Shown in pieces: positions 45,645 through 56,247 of a DNA stretch of 64,000 bases. Each line of letters begins with the position of its first letter. Position 1 is the stretch's first letter. The notes below the pieces were generated by a model. The model was given only the letters and a program-made list of their open reading frames with translations, was not told where the DNA came from and did not search any database. The position numbers and the translations under genes are program-made. The DNA is from a bacterium (GTDB taxonomy: Bacteria; Krumholzibacteriota; Krumholzibacteriia; LZORAL124-64-63): contig JAAEOA010000226.1 in the NCBI GenBank assembly GCA_024223715.1, positions 1 through 64,000 of the forward strand, written 5' to 3'.

Positions 45645-46567
45645 CTCAACTCCTGTTGGTCGGACAAAGACCAGCGGGCGGGAACCCGAACTTTGATGTT
45701 CTTCCTGTGGATTTGAACGACATGTTGCCCCGGTTGCAAAAAACCGGCTTCCCCGTCCCGATGGTAGCCCACCTTTTGCTTCACTGTAAACTCCAGCCGG
45801 GTAAAAGGCGATACTGAAATGGATGCATGATTCAATCGCTCTCCGGAAATGGCTTTGGGCAATTGCCGCATGCTGGTCCAGGGCGGAATGGATTTAATCA
45901 AACAGGCATCCAGCCGGCCGTCATCAAGACGGGCATCGGGAGCAAAACGAAACCCACCGCCTGTGAAAGGAGAGTTGCATATTTCCGCCATCAGATATTT
46001 GCCTTTTGCATCGAGAATTACATCACCATCGTTTTCCAGTTTCCATTGAACATCCTGGCCGGTATAGCTGAGCAAAGTACCCAGGGATGCCAGGGAATAA
46101 CGATAACCACCCAGCCAGCGCCACAATTTTGCCGCACGATTGGAAATCAATCCGCTGGCCAGCAAGCCCAGAGAGTTGATGAAAAACTCATCGTCCAAAG
46201 TGGCTGTATCAAGTTCCCTGTCAAAACCCGTGCGCAGGGTTTCCAGAGCGTCATCCACCGTAAAGCAGCCCACGGCCCTGGCAAAATCGTTACCGCTCCC
46301 AGATGGCAACACTCCCAAAGTGGTATCAGTTCCCGCAAGGCCGGCCGCCACTTCGTGAACAGTGCCGTCGCCGCCCAGGCTGATAACCAGATCGTGGTCT
46401 TCCAAGGCTGCTTGTCTGGCAATTTGGGTGGCGTGGCCAACGTGGCCGGTAGGTCGAAAGGTCGCTTCGAATCCTGTATGGTTCAACAGGTTGACTGCTT
46501 CCTGGCCGTCAAGGCGATGCCGGTTGGTCCCGGCAAATGGATTGGCAATGACGACCACTTTCAGCAT
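45641..46567 (-). CDS. Diacylglycerol/lipid kinase family protein (YegS/DgkB type)
   Basis: A lipid kinase with the DAGK catalytic domain: VVVIANPFAGTNRHR at the N-terminus, the nucleotide loop SLGGDGTVHEVAAGL and LPSGSGNDFARAVG. The C-terminal beta domain is normal, and the total is about 308 residues. I start at the ATG at 46567, where MLKVVVIANP matches family N-termini; a start at 46687 would run through the selenocysteine tRNA gene and is certainly wrong. It probably recycles diacylglycerol to phosphatidic acid, the CdsA substrate. Confidence 0.92.
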   Translation of the reverse strand: MLKVVVIANPFAGTNRHRLDGQEAVNLLNHTGFEATFRPTGHVGHATQIARQAALEDHDLVISLGGDGTVHEVAAGLAGTDTTLGVLPSGSGNDFARAVGCFTVDDALETLRTGFDRELDTATLDDEFFINSLGLLASGLISNRAAKLWRWLGGYRYSLASLGTLLSYTGQDVQWKLENDGDVILDAKGKYLMAEICNSPFTGGGFRFAPDARLDDGRLDACLIKSIPPWTSMRQLPKAISGERLNHASISVSPFTRLEFTVKQKVGYHRDGEAGFLQPGQHVVQIHRKNIKVRVPARWSLSDQQELS

Positions 46568-46597
46568 GGATTCAGGTTCCAGGATGCAAGGAAAAAA

Positions 46598-46695
46598 TGG
46601 CGGGAATGTGTGGGAATCGAACCCACCTCGGACGGTAAACGCGCCCGACAAAAGGATTTGAAGTCCCCGGCCGTCACCAGACGACACTCACTCCC
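46598..46695 (-). tRNA. selC: Selenocysteine tRNA (anticodon TCA)
   Basis: A 98-base tRNA with anticodon loop CTTCAAA (TCA, reading UGA). The hallmarks of bacterial tRNA-Sec are present: an elongated acceptor stem (5' GGGAGTGA, 3' ACATTCCC, discriminator G, encoded CCA), a six-base D stem (GTCGTC with GACGGC), and a long variable arm (TCGGGCG with CGTCCGA, loop CGTTTAC). The T arm is GTGGG-TTCGATT-CCCAC. Pair 8-66 is A-A and pair 5 is G-T. It begins nine bases after the ridA stop and ends 30 bases before the lipid kinase start, with six T directly after CCA. Confidence 0.92.
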
Positions 46696-46704
46696 GCGAG
46701 GATT

Positions 46705-47091
46705 TCATTCATCAGAATAGGCAATCAATTCGATTTCCACCAGAACATCTTTTGGCAACCGGGAGACCTGCACCACACTGCGAGCGGGTGGATTGCTGGC
46801 AAAGAAAGTGGAATACACCTCGTTGATGTTTCCAAACTCGTTCATATCCATAATAAAAATGGTGGCCTTAATCACATTATCCAGGGTCATGCCCCCGGCT
46901 TCCACAACAGCTTTGGCATTTTCGAGAGCCTTCTGGGCTTGCTCAGCAGCGGTCTCGCCCATCACTTCCATAGTGGTCGCATCGAGAGGAATTTGTCCTG
47001 CGGTAAACAGGAATCCGCCGGCAGCATTTGCCTGACTATAAGGTCCGATTGCAGCAGGAGCCTGGTCGGTTTGAATGATTTTGCGGGCCAT
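46705..47091 (-). CDS. ridA: RidA family enamine/imine deaminase
   Basis: A 128-residue trimeric protein that hydrolyses reactive enamines such as 2-aminoacrylate. QAPAAIGPYSQA, GQIPLD, NPPARSVVQVSRLP (with the catalytic Arg) and VEIELIAY are diagnostic. The ATG at 47091 has AAGGAG five bases upstream, so the longer frame starting at 47130 is not used. It lies 52 bases downstream of glmS and just upstream of selC. Confidence 0.95.
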   Translation of the reverse strand: MARKIIQTDQAPAAIGPYSQANAAGGFLFTAGQIPLDATTMEVMGETAAEQAQKALENAKAVVEAGGMTLDNVIKATIFIMDMNEFGNINEVYSTFFASNPPARSVVQVSRLPKDVLVEIELIAYSDE

Positions 47092-47143
47092 GAACTCTCC
47101 TTTGCCAAAAATGGCACATGGTCTTCCCAACGTACAAAACGAA

Positions 47144-48964
<1,821 letters not shown>

Positions 48965-49036
48965 AAAGATCCTCCTGAACAAAACAATGAATCATCGGAC
49001 TGCATCCTGCGTCCGTTACAAACATAACATTTGGTA

Positions 49037-49064
49037 CAAAAACCCGCACTGAGGAAATCCTCAG
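49037..49064 (-). terminator. Terminator after glmM
   Basis: CTGAGGA and TCCTCAG form a seven-base stem with a two-base centre (49049-49064); five T follow ten bases later on the minus strand. It lies in the glmM-glmS spacer. Confidence 0.5.
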
Positions 49065-49082
49065 ATCCCTTCTGCATTTATC

Positions 49083-50417
49083 TCAACCGGAGTTTTTGAC
49101 TCTCTCAATCAATTCGACTGCCGCTGCTTCGTCTTGAGCTTCAGCAATAATCCGCACCACAGGTTCTGTATTTGAAGGGCGGACATGCACCCAGGCACCG
49201 TCAGAGATCCATTTCAGGCCATCCCGCGAGTCTATTTCACCAGGGCCAAGTTTTTGCAGGACTTCTTCGAGAGCCTTGCCGGAAGGCAAGTCTTCAGCAG
49301 CCACTTTGGTTTTCACCATGAACACCGGAGGCAAATCCTGGACCATTTCGGCCAGGGTTCCACCATTTTCGGCCAAAGCCTGAAGGACCATGGCAATGCC
49401 CACAAGAGCATCACGTCCGGCGTGTATGGTCGGATAAATGACTCCACCATTACCCTCACCACCCAAAATGCAATTTTCCCCAATGATTGCTTCCACCACG
49501 TTGGCCTCTCCGACGGGAGTGCGGTGAACCTTGCAGCCGTGTTTGGCGGCCACCACTTCAATTAAACCGGTGGTCGACAGGTTGACAGCCATGTCGCCGG
49601 GAGTTTTGCCGAGAAGAAAATCTGACGCGAGGGCCAGAGTCATCTCTTCACTCAGAGCCACACCGTTGCCATCGACCAGAGCCAAACGGTCAACATCCGG
49701 ATCAACAGCAAAACCGATGTCTGCTCCCTGAGCTTCAACTTCGGCGCTCAGGTCTTTCAGGTGTGCCGGGGTGGGTTCCGGGTCATGAGGAAAGTTGCCT
49801 GACATTTCACAAAAAAGCGGAGTACACTTAACACCCATGGCTTCGAGAAGTTTGGGTACAATGCTGCCCCCGGCACCTTCCACCGCATCGACTACTGCGT
49901 GAAGATTGCGACTTCTGATTCGATCCACATCCAGCCAGGCAACACCCAGAATGGCATCGAGATGTTGTTGGTCAGCACCCTTGTGTTCGACAACAGAACC
50001 GAGTTGGTCATAACGAACGTGGCCACTGCCGTCTTCATAACGCTGGCGCACTTCACGGTTGTGGGCGGCTGTTAGAAAAAGGCCATTTCCCTGCAGAAAT
50101 TTCAGAGCATTCCATTGGGCTGGGTTGTGGCTGGCGGTAATGATAATGCCACCCACGGCATCACTTTCCTGGACGGCCACTTCCACCGTGGGAGTTGTGG
50201 CAATTCCGATGTCCCAGATTTCATGACCAGTGGAAGATAGCGCCGCGGCCACAGCATCAAAGACCATGGGACCGCTGATGCGGCTGTCACGGCCTACAAC
50301 TACAGGGCCTTCTGGAAGCCAGGCGCCGTAAGCGGCAGCCCAGCGGGAAACAGTAACGGCATCCAGGCCATCGCCAATAACACCACGAATACCGGAAATG
50401 CTAATTCTGAGGGGCAA
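49083..50417 (-). CDS. glmM: Phosphoglucosamine mutase / phosphohexomutase
   Basis: It converts glucosamine 6-phosphate to the 1-phosphate. The alpha-D-phosphohexomutase motifs are present: active-site serine in GIIITASHNPAQWN, metal loop DPDVDRLAL, sugar loop GEGNGGVI, and phosphate loop RPSNTEPVVRI. It has 444 residues. The start is TTG with AGGAGG eight bases upstream. Linkage to glmS supports GlmM over phosphomannomutase, though the families cannot be separated with certainty here. Confidence 0.9.
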   Translation of the reverse strand: MPLRISISGIRGVIGDGLDAVTVSRWAAAYGAWLPEGPVVVGRDSRISGPMVFDAVAAALSSTGHEIWDIGIATTPTVEVAVQESDAVGGIIITASHNPAQWNALKFLQGNGLFLTAAHNREVRQRYEDGSGHVRYDQLGSVVEHKGADQQHLDAILGVAWLDVDRIRSRNLHAVVDAVEGAGGSIVPKLLEAMGVKCTPLFCEMSGNFPHDPEPTPAHLKDLSAEVEAQGADIGFAVDPDVDRLALVDGNGVALSEEMTLALASDFLLGKTPGDMAVNLSTTGLIEVVAAKHGCKVHRTPVGEANVVEAIIGENCILGGEGNGGVIYPTIHAGRDALVGIAMVLQALAENGGTLAEMVQDLPPVFMVKTKVAAEDLPSGKALEEVLQKLGPGEIDSRDGLKWISDGAWVHVRPSNTEPVVRIIAEAQDEAAAVELIERVKNSG

Positions 50418-50524
50418 GAGACTTTCCTCCTGAGAAAACAGTTAAACGAAGGCACTGCCGAAGGGAAAGTCGGCAGTGGACCTGAGGCACATACTACCAA
50501 CGATCTATCAGGTTCACCAACAAC

Positions 50525-50548
50525 AAAAAATCCTGCTTTAGGCAGGAT
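50525..50548 (-). terminator. Terminator of the tRNA-Phe/tRNA-Thr transcript
   Basis: ATCCTGC and GCAGGAT form a perfect seven-base stem with a five-base loop, followed by five to six T on the minus strand, just behind tRNA-Thr. Confidence 0.92.
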
Positions 50549-50571
50549 CCAGTCAAAATAAATTGAAAAAA

Positions 50572-50647
50572 TGGAGCTGGTGTGCGGAATCGAACCGCAG
50601 GCCTTTTCATTACGAGTGAAATGCTCTACCAACTGAGCTACACCAGC
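50572..50647 (-). tRNA. tRNA-Thr (anticodon CGT)
   Basis: A 76-base cloverleaf with encoded CCA. The anticodon arm is TTTCA-CTCGTAA-TGAAA, reading ACG. Acceptor GCTGGTG pairs with CACCAGC, and the T arm is TGCGG-TTCGATT-CCGCA. Confidence 0.95.
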
Positions 50648-50692
50648 CCTGAATCAGAACCCGCTGAAAATTGTAACTGATCCATATAAAAA

Positions 50693-50768
50693 TGGTGCCT
50701 GGGGGCGGAATCGAACCACCGACACCATGATTTTCAATCATGTGCTCTACCAACTGAGCTACCCAGGC
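50693..50768 (-). tRNA. tRNA-Phe (anticodon GAA)
   Basis: A 76-base cloverleaf with encoded CCA. The anticodon arm is CATGA-TTGAAAA-TCATG. Acceptor GCCTGGG pairs with CCCAGGC. It is the first of a two-tRNA transcript with tRNA-Thr, 45 bases apart. Confidence 0.95.
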
Positions 50769-50811
50769 ACCGAACTGTATTTAGTTGTACCGGCAGTCAG
50801 CCGGAGCGGGA

Positions 50812-50840
50812 ATAAAACACAATCGAGAGGTGAAAGTCAA
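50812..50840 (-). promoter_or_regulatory. Candidate promoter of the tRNA-Phe/Thr pair
   Basis: TTGACT (50840-50835), a 17-base spacer and TTTTAT (50817-50812) lie between the response regulator and tRNA-Phe. The start would be near 50805. Confidence 0.5.
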
Positions 50841-50886
50841 GGAGCGGACGAAAAAAATCCATCCGCCCTCCCTGTCTTTTACCAAA

Positions 50887-51294
50887 CTAGTGATTATTCA
50901 CCCTGGTCAACTCATGAATTGTATTGATAATTTCATCCAATTCAAAAGGCTTATACATGCAGGCATCAGCCCTTGACCAGGTTGAAATAAACCGTTCCCG
51001 TTCCCGGGATTCCACCTTGCGGGCGGTCAATAGCATAATGGGGAAGGAATTGGCTTCGGGATCGTTGTCCATCCACTCCTTCAGCATTCGGCTCACTTCG
51101 TATCCATTACAGCCGGGCAGCATAACATCCAGAATCATGAAATCCGGGGGCACTTGTTTGGCTTTTTCCAGCCCTTCGAGGCCGTCAATGGCTGTGGCAA
51201 TTTCAAAACCACGACGCCCCAGACTGAATTCCAGCGTTTCCAGAATGTCCGGTTCGTCATCCACAACCAGAATTTTAATTTTTTGGTCCATCAT
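50887..51294 (-). CDS. Single-domain response regulator (CheY-like)
   Basis: A 135-residue receiver domain with no output domain. The acidic pocket D12/D13 (LVVDDEPDI), the phospho-acceptor D56 (MILDVMLPG), the switch Thr in LLTARK and the lysine in YKPFE are all present. It is the downstream partner of a soluble histidine kinase, 66 bases away. GGAGG precedes two adjacent ATG codons; the second may be used. It probably acts by protein contact, as in a phosphorelay or motility or polarity control; the target is unknown. Confidence 0.92.
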   Translation of the reverse strand: MMDQKIKILVVDDEPDILETLEFSLGRRGFEIATAIDGLEGLEKAKQVPPDFMILDVMLPGCNGYEVSRMLKEWMDNDPEANSFPIMLLTARKVESRERERFISTWSRADACMYKPFELDEIINTIHELTRVNNH

Positions 51295-51360
51295 CTTCCT
51301 CCGGTAATCCCACGAGGGTCCTTCTATCTATCTTAAGTCATCGTCATCTAAGCCACGGTA

Positions 51361-52464
51361 TTAACCTGTATTTGGGTTTTCGGGATTTTCAAGCCACCGT
51401 TTCAGGTCCAATCTGACACAAGTGCCTTTGCCTGGAATGCTGCTCAGTTTCATTTTTCCACCCTGAGCTTCAATCAGTCCCCGAGTGATGTGCAGTCCCA
51501 GACCCGAGCCAAGAACTTTGCAGTTATTTTCATCATGAACCCGCTTGAAGGGTTCAAAGACCTGGGCCAGAGCTTTTTCGTCCATACCCGGCCCTGTATC
51601 TTCCACCACCAGAGAGAATTCTTCTCCGTTGGGGTCTTCAGTTACCGACACCGTCACCGACCCACCCGAAGGTGTGAACTTCAGGGCGTTACCTACCACA
51701 TTGGCAATCATTTGGATAATTTTGTCGGTATCGGTGCGGGCCTGCAGAGTGGCATTTTCAAAATGAGTTTCAAATTTCAGTCCGGCCGTTTTGGCGGTTT
51801 CAGCATGTTGATTCAATGCTTCTTCGAGGACGGGAATCAAGTCACCTTCCCCCAGCTTCAGCACCAAACTGCCAGCCGAAGCCCGGGAAGCGTCCAGCAA
51901 ATCTCCTACTAAACGGTCCAAACGCTCAATATTACGCATAGTCATACCCAGGAAATGACCTTGTTCATCATTCAAAGGACCGGTTTCGCCGGTCTGAACC
52001 AGGCTCAAGCTACTTTTCATGGAAGTCAGCGGCGTACGAAGCTCATGATATAAAGTGCTGACTGTCTCTGCCAAATCCTCGCTCCGGCTTTCCGAAGCTT
52101 CAATCCGGCGCAAAGTGATCACGCGATGGCCGGAACGAGTAACTTCCGGCCCCAGAGTCAGCTCAACTTCCGGACGTCCCTCACAAACACCGCAAACAAC
52201 ATCCCGCCAGGAGCCATTAGCCACCAGACGCGCTAAAGCGGCTGACACCCATCGTTGCCATAATTGAGGAGATTCGCCAACGGTTTCCCGAAGAAGGTCG
52301 GCACAGGATGGATTGGGGAAAACCGGACCATCGGCCGAAGAAACAGCCATTGCCACGGGTACTGAGAGGAATATTTGCCGGAACAAATCCGGAACATTTT
52401 TCCCGCCAAGATTTTCGACTTCAGATAATTCTGCGTCAAGCTCTTGTGTTTCAGTCAGTTGCAT
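51361..52464 (-). CDS. Soluble sensor histidine kinase
   Basis: A 367-residue kinase without membrane segments. The N-terminal 125 residues look like a degenerate PAS domain (LFRQIFLSVPVAMAVSSADG). The HisKA H box LYHELRTPLTSM has H140, and the ATPase domain has N box IANVVGNALKFTPSGG, G1 DTGPGMDEKAL and G2 GSGLGLHITRGL. I start at the ATG at 52464, which has GAGG eight bases upstream; a TTG seven codons earlier is possible. It pairs with the CheY-like gene downstream and senses an unknown cytoplasmic signal. Confidence 0.92.
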   Translation of the reverse strand: MQLTETQELDAELSEVENLGGKNVPDLFRQIFLSVPVAMAVSSADGPVFPNPSCADLLRETVGESPQLWQRWVSAALARLVANGSWRDVVCGVCEGRPEVELTLGPEVTRSGHRVITLRRIEASESRSEDLAETVSTLYHELRTPLTSMKSSLSLVQTGETGPLNDEQGHFLGMTMRNIERLDRLVGDLLDASRASAGSLVLKLGEGDLIPVLEEALNQHAETAKTAGLKFETHFENATLQARTDTDKIIQMIANVVGNALKFTPSGGSVTVSVTEDPNGEEFSLVVEDTGPGMDEKALAQVFEPFKRVHDENNCKVLGSGLGLHITRGLIEAQGGKMKLSSIPGKGTCVRLDLKRWLENPENPNTG

Positions 52465-52525
52465 TTCCCTCACCTCTTTGCTCAAAGTTACTTGAACTTA
52501 ATTTTGCAAAGGGTGTGCCAAGTGA

Positions 52526-55300
52526 CTATTGCAGGATGTCCTTCAGATATTTTCCAGTCAGAGATTTATCAACCTTGGCCACATCTGCAGGTGTTCCCTG
52601 AGCCACGACCTTTCCACCGTGTTTGCCGCCGCCAGGCCCCAGATCCACAACCCAGTCGGCCTGGGCAATCAGATCAAGATTGTGCTCAATGACCAATACA
52701 GAGTGTTTTCGTTCCACCAATTCATGCAGAACCTTAACCAGATCTCTGACATCCTCGGCGTGCAGGCCGGTGGTGGGCTCGTCCAACAAGTAGAGATTGT
52801 TCTTTCCTGAAGGCATGGCCAATTCCCGGGCGACTTTTAAACGCTGGCTCTCGCCACCACTGAGAGTTGGTGCCGGCTGACCCAAAGTTAAATACCCCAG
52901 CCCCACCTTTTTAAGCAACCACAAACGCTGGCTAATAGCATTCACATCGCCAAAAAACTTCAGGGCCTGTTCCACGGTCATGTCCAACACCTGGGCCACA
53001 TTGCGCCCTTTGTATTTAATTTCCAGGGTGCTGGCATTAAACCGCATACCTCGGCAATCTTCACAGGGCACGGTAATATCAGCCATAAATTGCATTTCCA
53101 CCCGGTGGTAACCCATACCCTGACAAGAGGTGCACCGACCGCCGGCTGTATTAAAGCTGAATCGTCCGGTGGCATAACCTTTAGCTACGGCATCTTTGGT
53201 TCCAGCAAATAGTTCCCGAATGGGTCCAAGTATTTGCAAATAAGTTGCCGGGTTGGACCGGCTTGTTTTGCCGATGGGAGTTTGGTCAACCTGAATGACC
53301 TTATCGACCGAATGCCCACCCTGAATGGAGGTGAACGGAAAAGCACGGCCTTTGCCACCGGTCACCCGGGTGGTCAGGCCATCGTACAGACACCCGTTCA
53401 TAAGGCTGCTTTTTCCTGAGCCGGAAACACCGGTCAGGGCGACAAAACGCTGCAGGGGAATCCGCACATCAACTTCTCGAAGATTATTCATCCGGGCCCC
53501 TTTAACCGATAACCACTGGCGGGGACGCTCTTCCTTTAAGGCCGATTGCCGATGAGGCACATCGCCTCTCATGTGAACGGCGGTAACGGTTTCTCCACCG
53601 TCCAGCAAGCCCTCAAGAGGTCCCTGATAGACCACATGCCCGCCATTGCTGCCGGCACCCGGTCCCAACTCCACAAAATGTTCCGCCGCTTTTAATACTG
53701 CCAGGTCGTGCTCCACAACCACCACGGTATTTCCACCGGCCACCAGATCATGCAGGGTGGAAATCAGGCGATCCACATCGCCAGCGTGCAGACCGCAGGT
53801 GGGTTCATCGAGAACATAAAGCGTATCCACCAAACGGGCGCCCAAAGCGTTGGCCAGGTGAATGCGCTGAGCTTCTCCCCCGGAAAGGGTTCGTGTCAGA
53901 CGGTCGAGAGTGAGGTAGCCCAAGCCCACACGATTGAGAAAAGTCAGCCGGTTCAAGACATCTTCATGAACCTCTCCTGCAGCATCTTTTGCCGTTTTGG
54001 TCATGCGAATGGATGAAATTTTTGCCAGAGCATCTTCTACGGATACAGCACCAATTTGCCCAAGGTGCATACCTTGCACCCGAACGGCCAAAGCTTCGGA
54101 TCGCAAACGGCTGCCTTCACAGCTGCGGCAAAGGGTATCACCCATAAACCGTCGCGTGAAAAACCGATGGTGTCCGCGTTTCATTTCCTTACGCATTTTT
54201 ATCAGGTAAGGAATAACCCCCGCGTATCCTTTGTCGGCTCCTTCAAGGACCTGCAACTGCTGTTTGCGTTTCAGTTTGCCATACGGAGCGTCCATGGGGA
54301 TTTTGTGGCGACCGCAAAACCGCAGCAAAGAAGTGAACTGGCGGCTGAATGTTTCGGTTTTGAAAGGTTTGACCGCTCCTTCACGCAAAGTCAGCTCGGG
54401 ATCGGGAATAATTTTGTCTTCGTCAAATTCAAGTTTGTTGCCAAAACCATTACAGGCCGGACACGCCCCTTCAGGAGAATTGAAAGAGAAAAGACGGGGT
54501 GTGGGATCAGGAAAAATCCGGCTGCAGGAATTGCACCGCAAATCGCTGGAATACTCTTCCCGCCAGGAACCATCGGCAAGACGCACAACCGCCCAGCCAT
54601 TAGCCTGTTCCAGAGCCAGTTCAATGGCTTCAATAAATCTTGATCTGGATTTACCCACCAGCTTTAGGCGATCCACCACCACATCGATGGTATCGTTGGC
54701 TCTGGGTAAAGGTTGGTTGGGCAATTCAGGATCATCCAGCCGGACGGTTTCGCCCTTCAGGACCGCTCTTTGAAATCCCTGAGCAAGCAGAGGCTCCCAC
54801 CAGCCAATGGCGGCCGTAGTACCGGAAATTTTTAAAGGAAAACACAGAAGCAACAATGCCCCTTCTTCTTTTTCCTTACGTATTGTCCTCCAAATGGTGG
54901 CCGGACTCTCTTTATCTACCTTAATTTCGCAATCGGGGCAAACGATTTTCCCCACTCGCGCCCAGAAAACCCGCAAATAATCGTTTATTTCTGTAACCGT
55001 GCCGACAGTGCTTCGGCCGCTGGTGACGGCATTACGTTGCTCAATGGCAATGGCTGGACTAATACCGTCAATCCAGTCCACATCCGGTTTGGGCAGGCGG
55101 GCCAGGAACTGGCGAGCATAAGTGCTCAGGGATTCAACGTAACAGCGTTGGCCCTCAGCATAAAGGGTATCAAAAACCAAAGACGATTTCCCGGAACCGG
55201 ATAGGCCCGAAACAGCGGTCATGGTTCCCCGGGGAAAATTGACACTGACATCTTGCAAATTGTGCTGACGTGCGCCTTTGATACGGATCCACTCGGTCAA
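52526..55300 (-). CDS. uvrA: Excinuclease ABC subunit UvrA
   Basis: The damage-recognition ATPase of nucleotide excision repair, about 924 residues. Two ABC modules are seen: Walker A GLSGSGKSS and GVSGSGKSS, signatures LSGGEAQR and LSGGESQR, and acid motifs YVLDEPTCGLH and YLLDEPTTGLH. The zinc modules (CNSC...CPAC and CTSC...CEDC) are present. I prefer the TTG at 55300, which has GAGG upstream and gives MTEWIRIKGARQHNLQ; the ATG at 55336 adds 12 non-conserved residues. A good promoter lies 59-87 bases upstream of it; no LexA-like box is obvious there. Confidence 0.96.
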   Translation of the reverse strand: MTEWIRIKGARQHNLQDVSVNFPRGTMTAVSGLSGSGKSSLVFDTLYAEGQRCYVESLSTYARQFLARLPKPDVDWIDGISPAIAIEQRNAVTSGRSTVGTVTEINDYLRVFWARVGKIVCPDCEIKVDKESPATIWRTIRKEKEEGALLLLCFPLKISGTTAAIGWWEPLLAQGFQRAVLKGETVRLDDPELPNQPLPRANDTIDVVVDRLKLVGKSRSRFIEAIELALEQANGWAVVRLADGSWREEYSSDLRCNSCSRIFPDPTPRLFSFNSPEGACPACNGFGNKLEFDEDKIIPDPELTLREGAVKPFKTETFSRQFTSLLRFCGRHKIPMDAPYGKLKRKQQLQVLEGADKGYAGVIPYLIKMRKEMKRGHHRFFTRRFMGDTLCRSCEGSRLRSEALAVRVQGMHLGQIGAVSVEDALAKISSIRMTKTAKDAAGEVHEDVLNRLTFLNRVGLGYLTLDRLTRTLSGGEAQRIHLANALGARLVDTLYVLDEPTCGLHAGDVDRLISTLHDLVAGGNTVVVVEHDLAVLKAAEHFVELGPGAGSNGGHVVYQGPLEGLLDGGETVTAVHMRGDVPHRQSALKEERPRQWLSVKGARMNNLREVDVRIPLQRFVALTGVSGSGKSSLMNGCLYDGLTTRVTGGKGRAFPFTSIQGGHSVDKVIQVDQTPIGKTSRSNPATYLQILGPIRELFAGTKDAVAKGYATGRFSFNTAGGRCTSCQGMGYHRVEMQFMADITVPCEDCRGMRFNASTLEIKYKGRNVAQVLDMTVEQALKFFGDVNAISQRLWLLKKVGLGYLTLGQPAPTLSGGESQRLKVARELAMPSGKNNLYLLDEPTTGLHAEDVRDLVKVLHELVERKHSVLVIEHNLDLIAQADWVVDLGPGGGKHGGKVVAQGTPADVAKVDKSLTGKYLKDILQ

Positions 55301-55358
55301 AAACTTACCTCTCGAACAGGTTGAATAAATAAACAAAACAAGATCGAATCAGTCAGAC

Positions 55359-55387
55359 AGGATAACAGAGGTTTCATCTTGCGCCAA
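55359..55387 (-). promoter_or_regulatory. Candidate promoter of uvrA
   Basis: TTGGCG (55387-55382), a 17-base spacer and TATCCT (55364-55359) lie in the uvrA-mazG divergent gap. The start would be near 55352. This supports the internal TTG start of uvrA. Confidence 0.6.
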
Positions 55388-55439
55388 TCTGAATTAATTT
55401 GCTGAGACCAAACATCTCATAACTCACGAAAGGAATAGC

Positions 55440-56234
55440 ATGTCCGAGCACTTCGAAGCCCTCCTGAAAACAATAGACACCCTGCGCAACCCCGGCGGAT
55501 GCCCCTGGGATCGCAAACAAAACCTGCTGAACGCAGCCCGCTATCTTATGGATGAAGCCGGTGAGTTAGTGGAATCGGCTCTTGAAGGAGACGAAGATGG
55601 GTGTGAAGAAGAACTGGCAGACCTGCTTTTTATGACCAGTTTTTGTACCAGAATTCTCAGTGAGAGTCGCCAGGTGGATATGCACGACATCGCTCGCATC
55701 GGGAATGAAAAACTCATCCGTCGTCATCCGGCTGTTTTTGGCAACGAAGAAGCCGCCGATACAAGCGAAAGCCAAAAGCAATGGAATGCCATCAAAGCGG
55801 AAGAGAAGCGAGCCAAAGGGCTGGATCCGGAAAAAGACTCTACTCTGAAAGACATGCCCGCAAGTACCGCACCGCTGCATCAGGCTTATAACTATCAGAA
55901 AAACGCGGTGGATGTGGGCTTCGACTGGCCCAGCATTGACGGAGCCTGGGAAAAATTGAAAGAAGAACAGAATGAATTTGCCGATGCGGTACAGCAGGGT
56001 GACCGCAAGGCAATGGAACACGAACTCGGTGATGTGCTCTTTTCCGTCGTCAACGTTGCCCGCTGGTTGAAAATTCAGCCCGACATGGCCCTTCGTAAGG
56101 CTAACAATCGATTCCGTTCACGCTTTCATCTGGTGGAAGATGAATTTCTCAATTCGAATAAATCCATGCAGGACGCTCCCATTGAAGAACTGGAAGCGTC
56201 CTGGCAGAGAGCCAAAAAGAAGCTGGGGGAATAA
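55440..56234 (+). CDS. mazG: Nucleoside triphosphate pyrophosphohydrolase MazG
   Basis: It hydrolyses NTPs and dNTPs to monophosphates and PPi, clearing damaged nucleotides. Two MazG domains are seen: the first has GGCPWDRKQ and DEAGELVESAL with EELADLLF, the second LKEEQNEFADAV with HELGDVLFSVVNVARWL. It has 264 residues, as in E. coli. AAAGGA stands five bases before the ATG. It is divergent from uvrA and convergent with the TSP3 gene (13 bases apart). Confidence 0.95.
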   Translation: MSEHFEALLKTIDTLRNPGGCPWDRKQNLLNAARYLMDEAGELVESALEGDEDGCEEELADLLFMTSFCTRILSESRQVDMHDIARIGNEKLIRRHPAVFGNEEAADTSESQKQWNAIKAEEKRAKGLDPEKDSTLKDMPASTAPLHQAYNYQKNAVDVGFDWPSIDGAWEKLKEEQNEFADAVQQGDRKAMEHELGDVLFSVVNVARWLKIQPDMALRKANNRFRSRFHLVEDEFLNSNKSMQDAPIEELEASWQRAKKKLGE

Positions 56235-56247
56235 TCAGACTGACTAA

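Noticed and set aside
48965-49082. A glmS ribozyme upstream of glmS
   Set aside because: The spacer is only about 118 bases and is used by a terminator-like hairpin; the ribozyme core needs more room and no core motif is seen.
55337-55439. A LexA box between uvrA and mazG
   Set aside because: Fragments such as CTGT and GAAC occur, but no complete Proteobacterial or Gram-positive SOS box with correct spacing.
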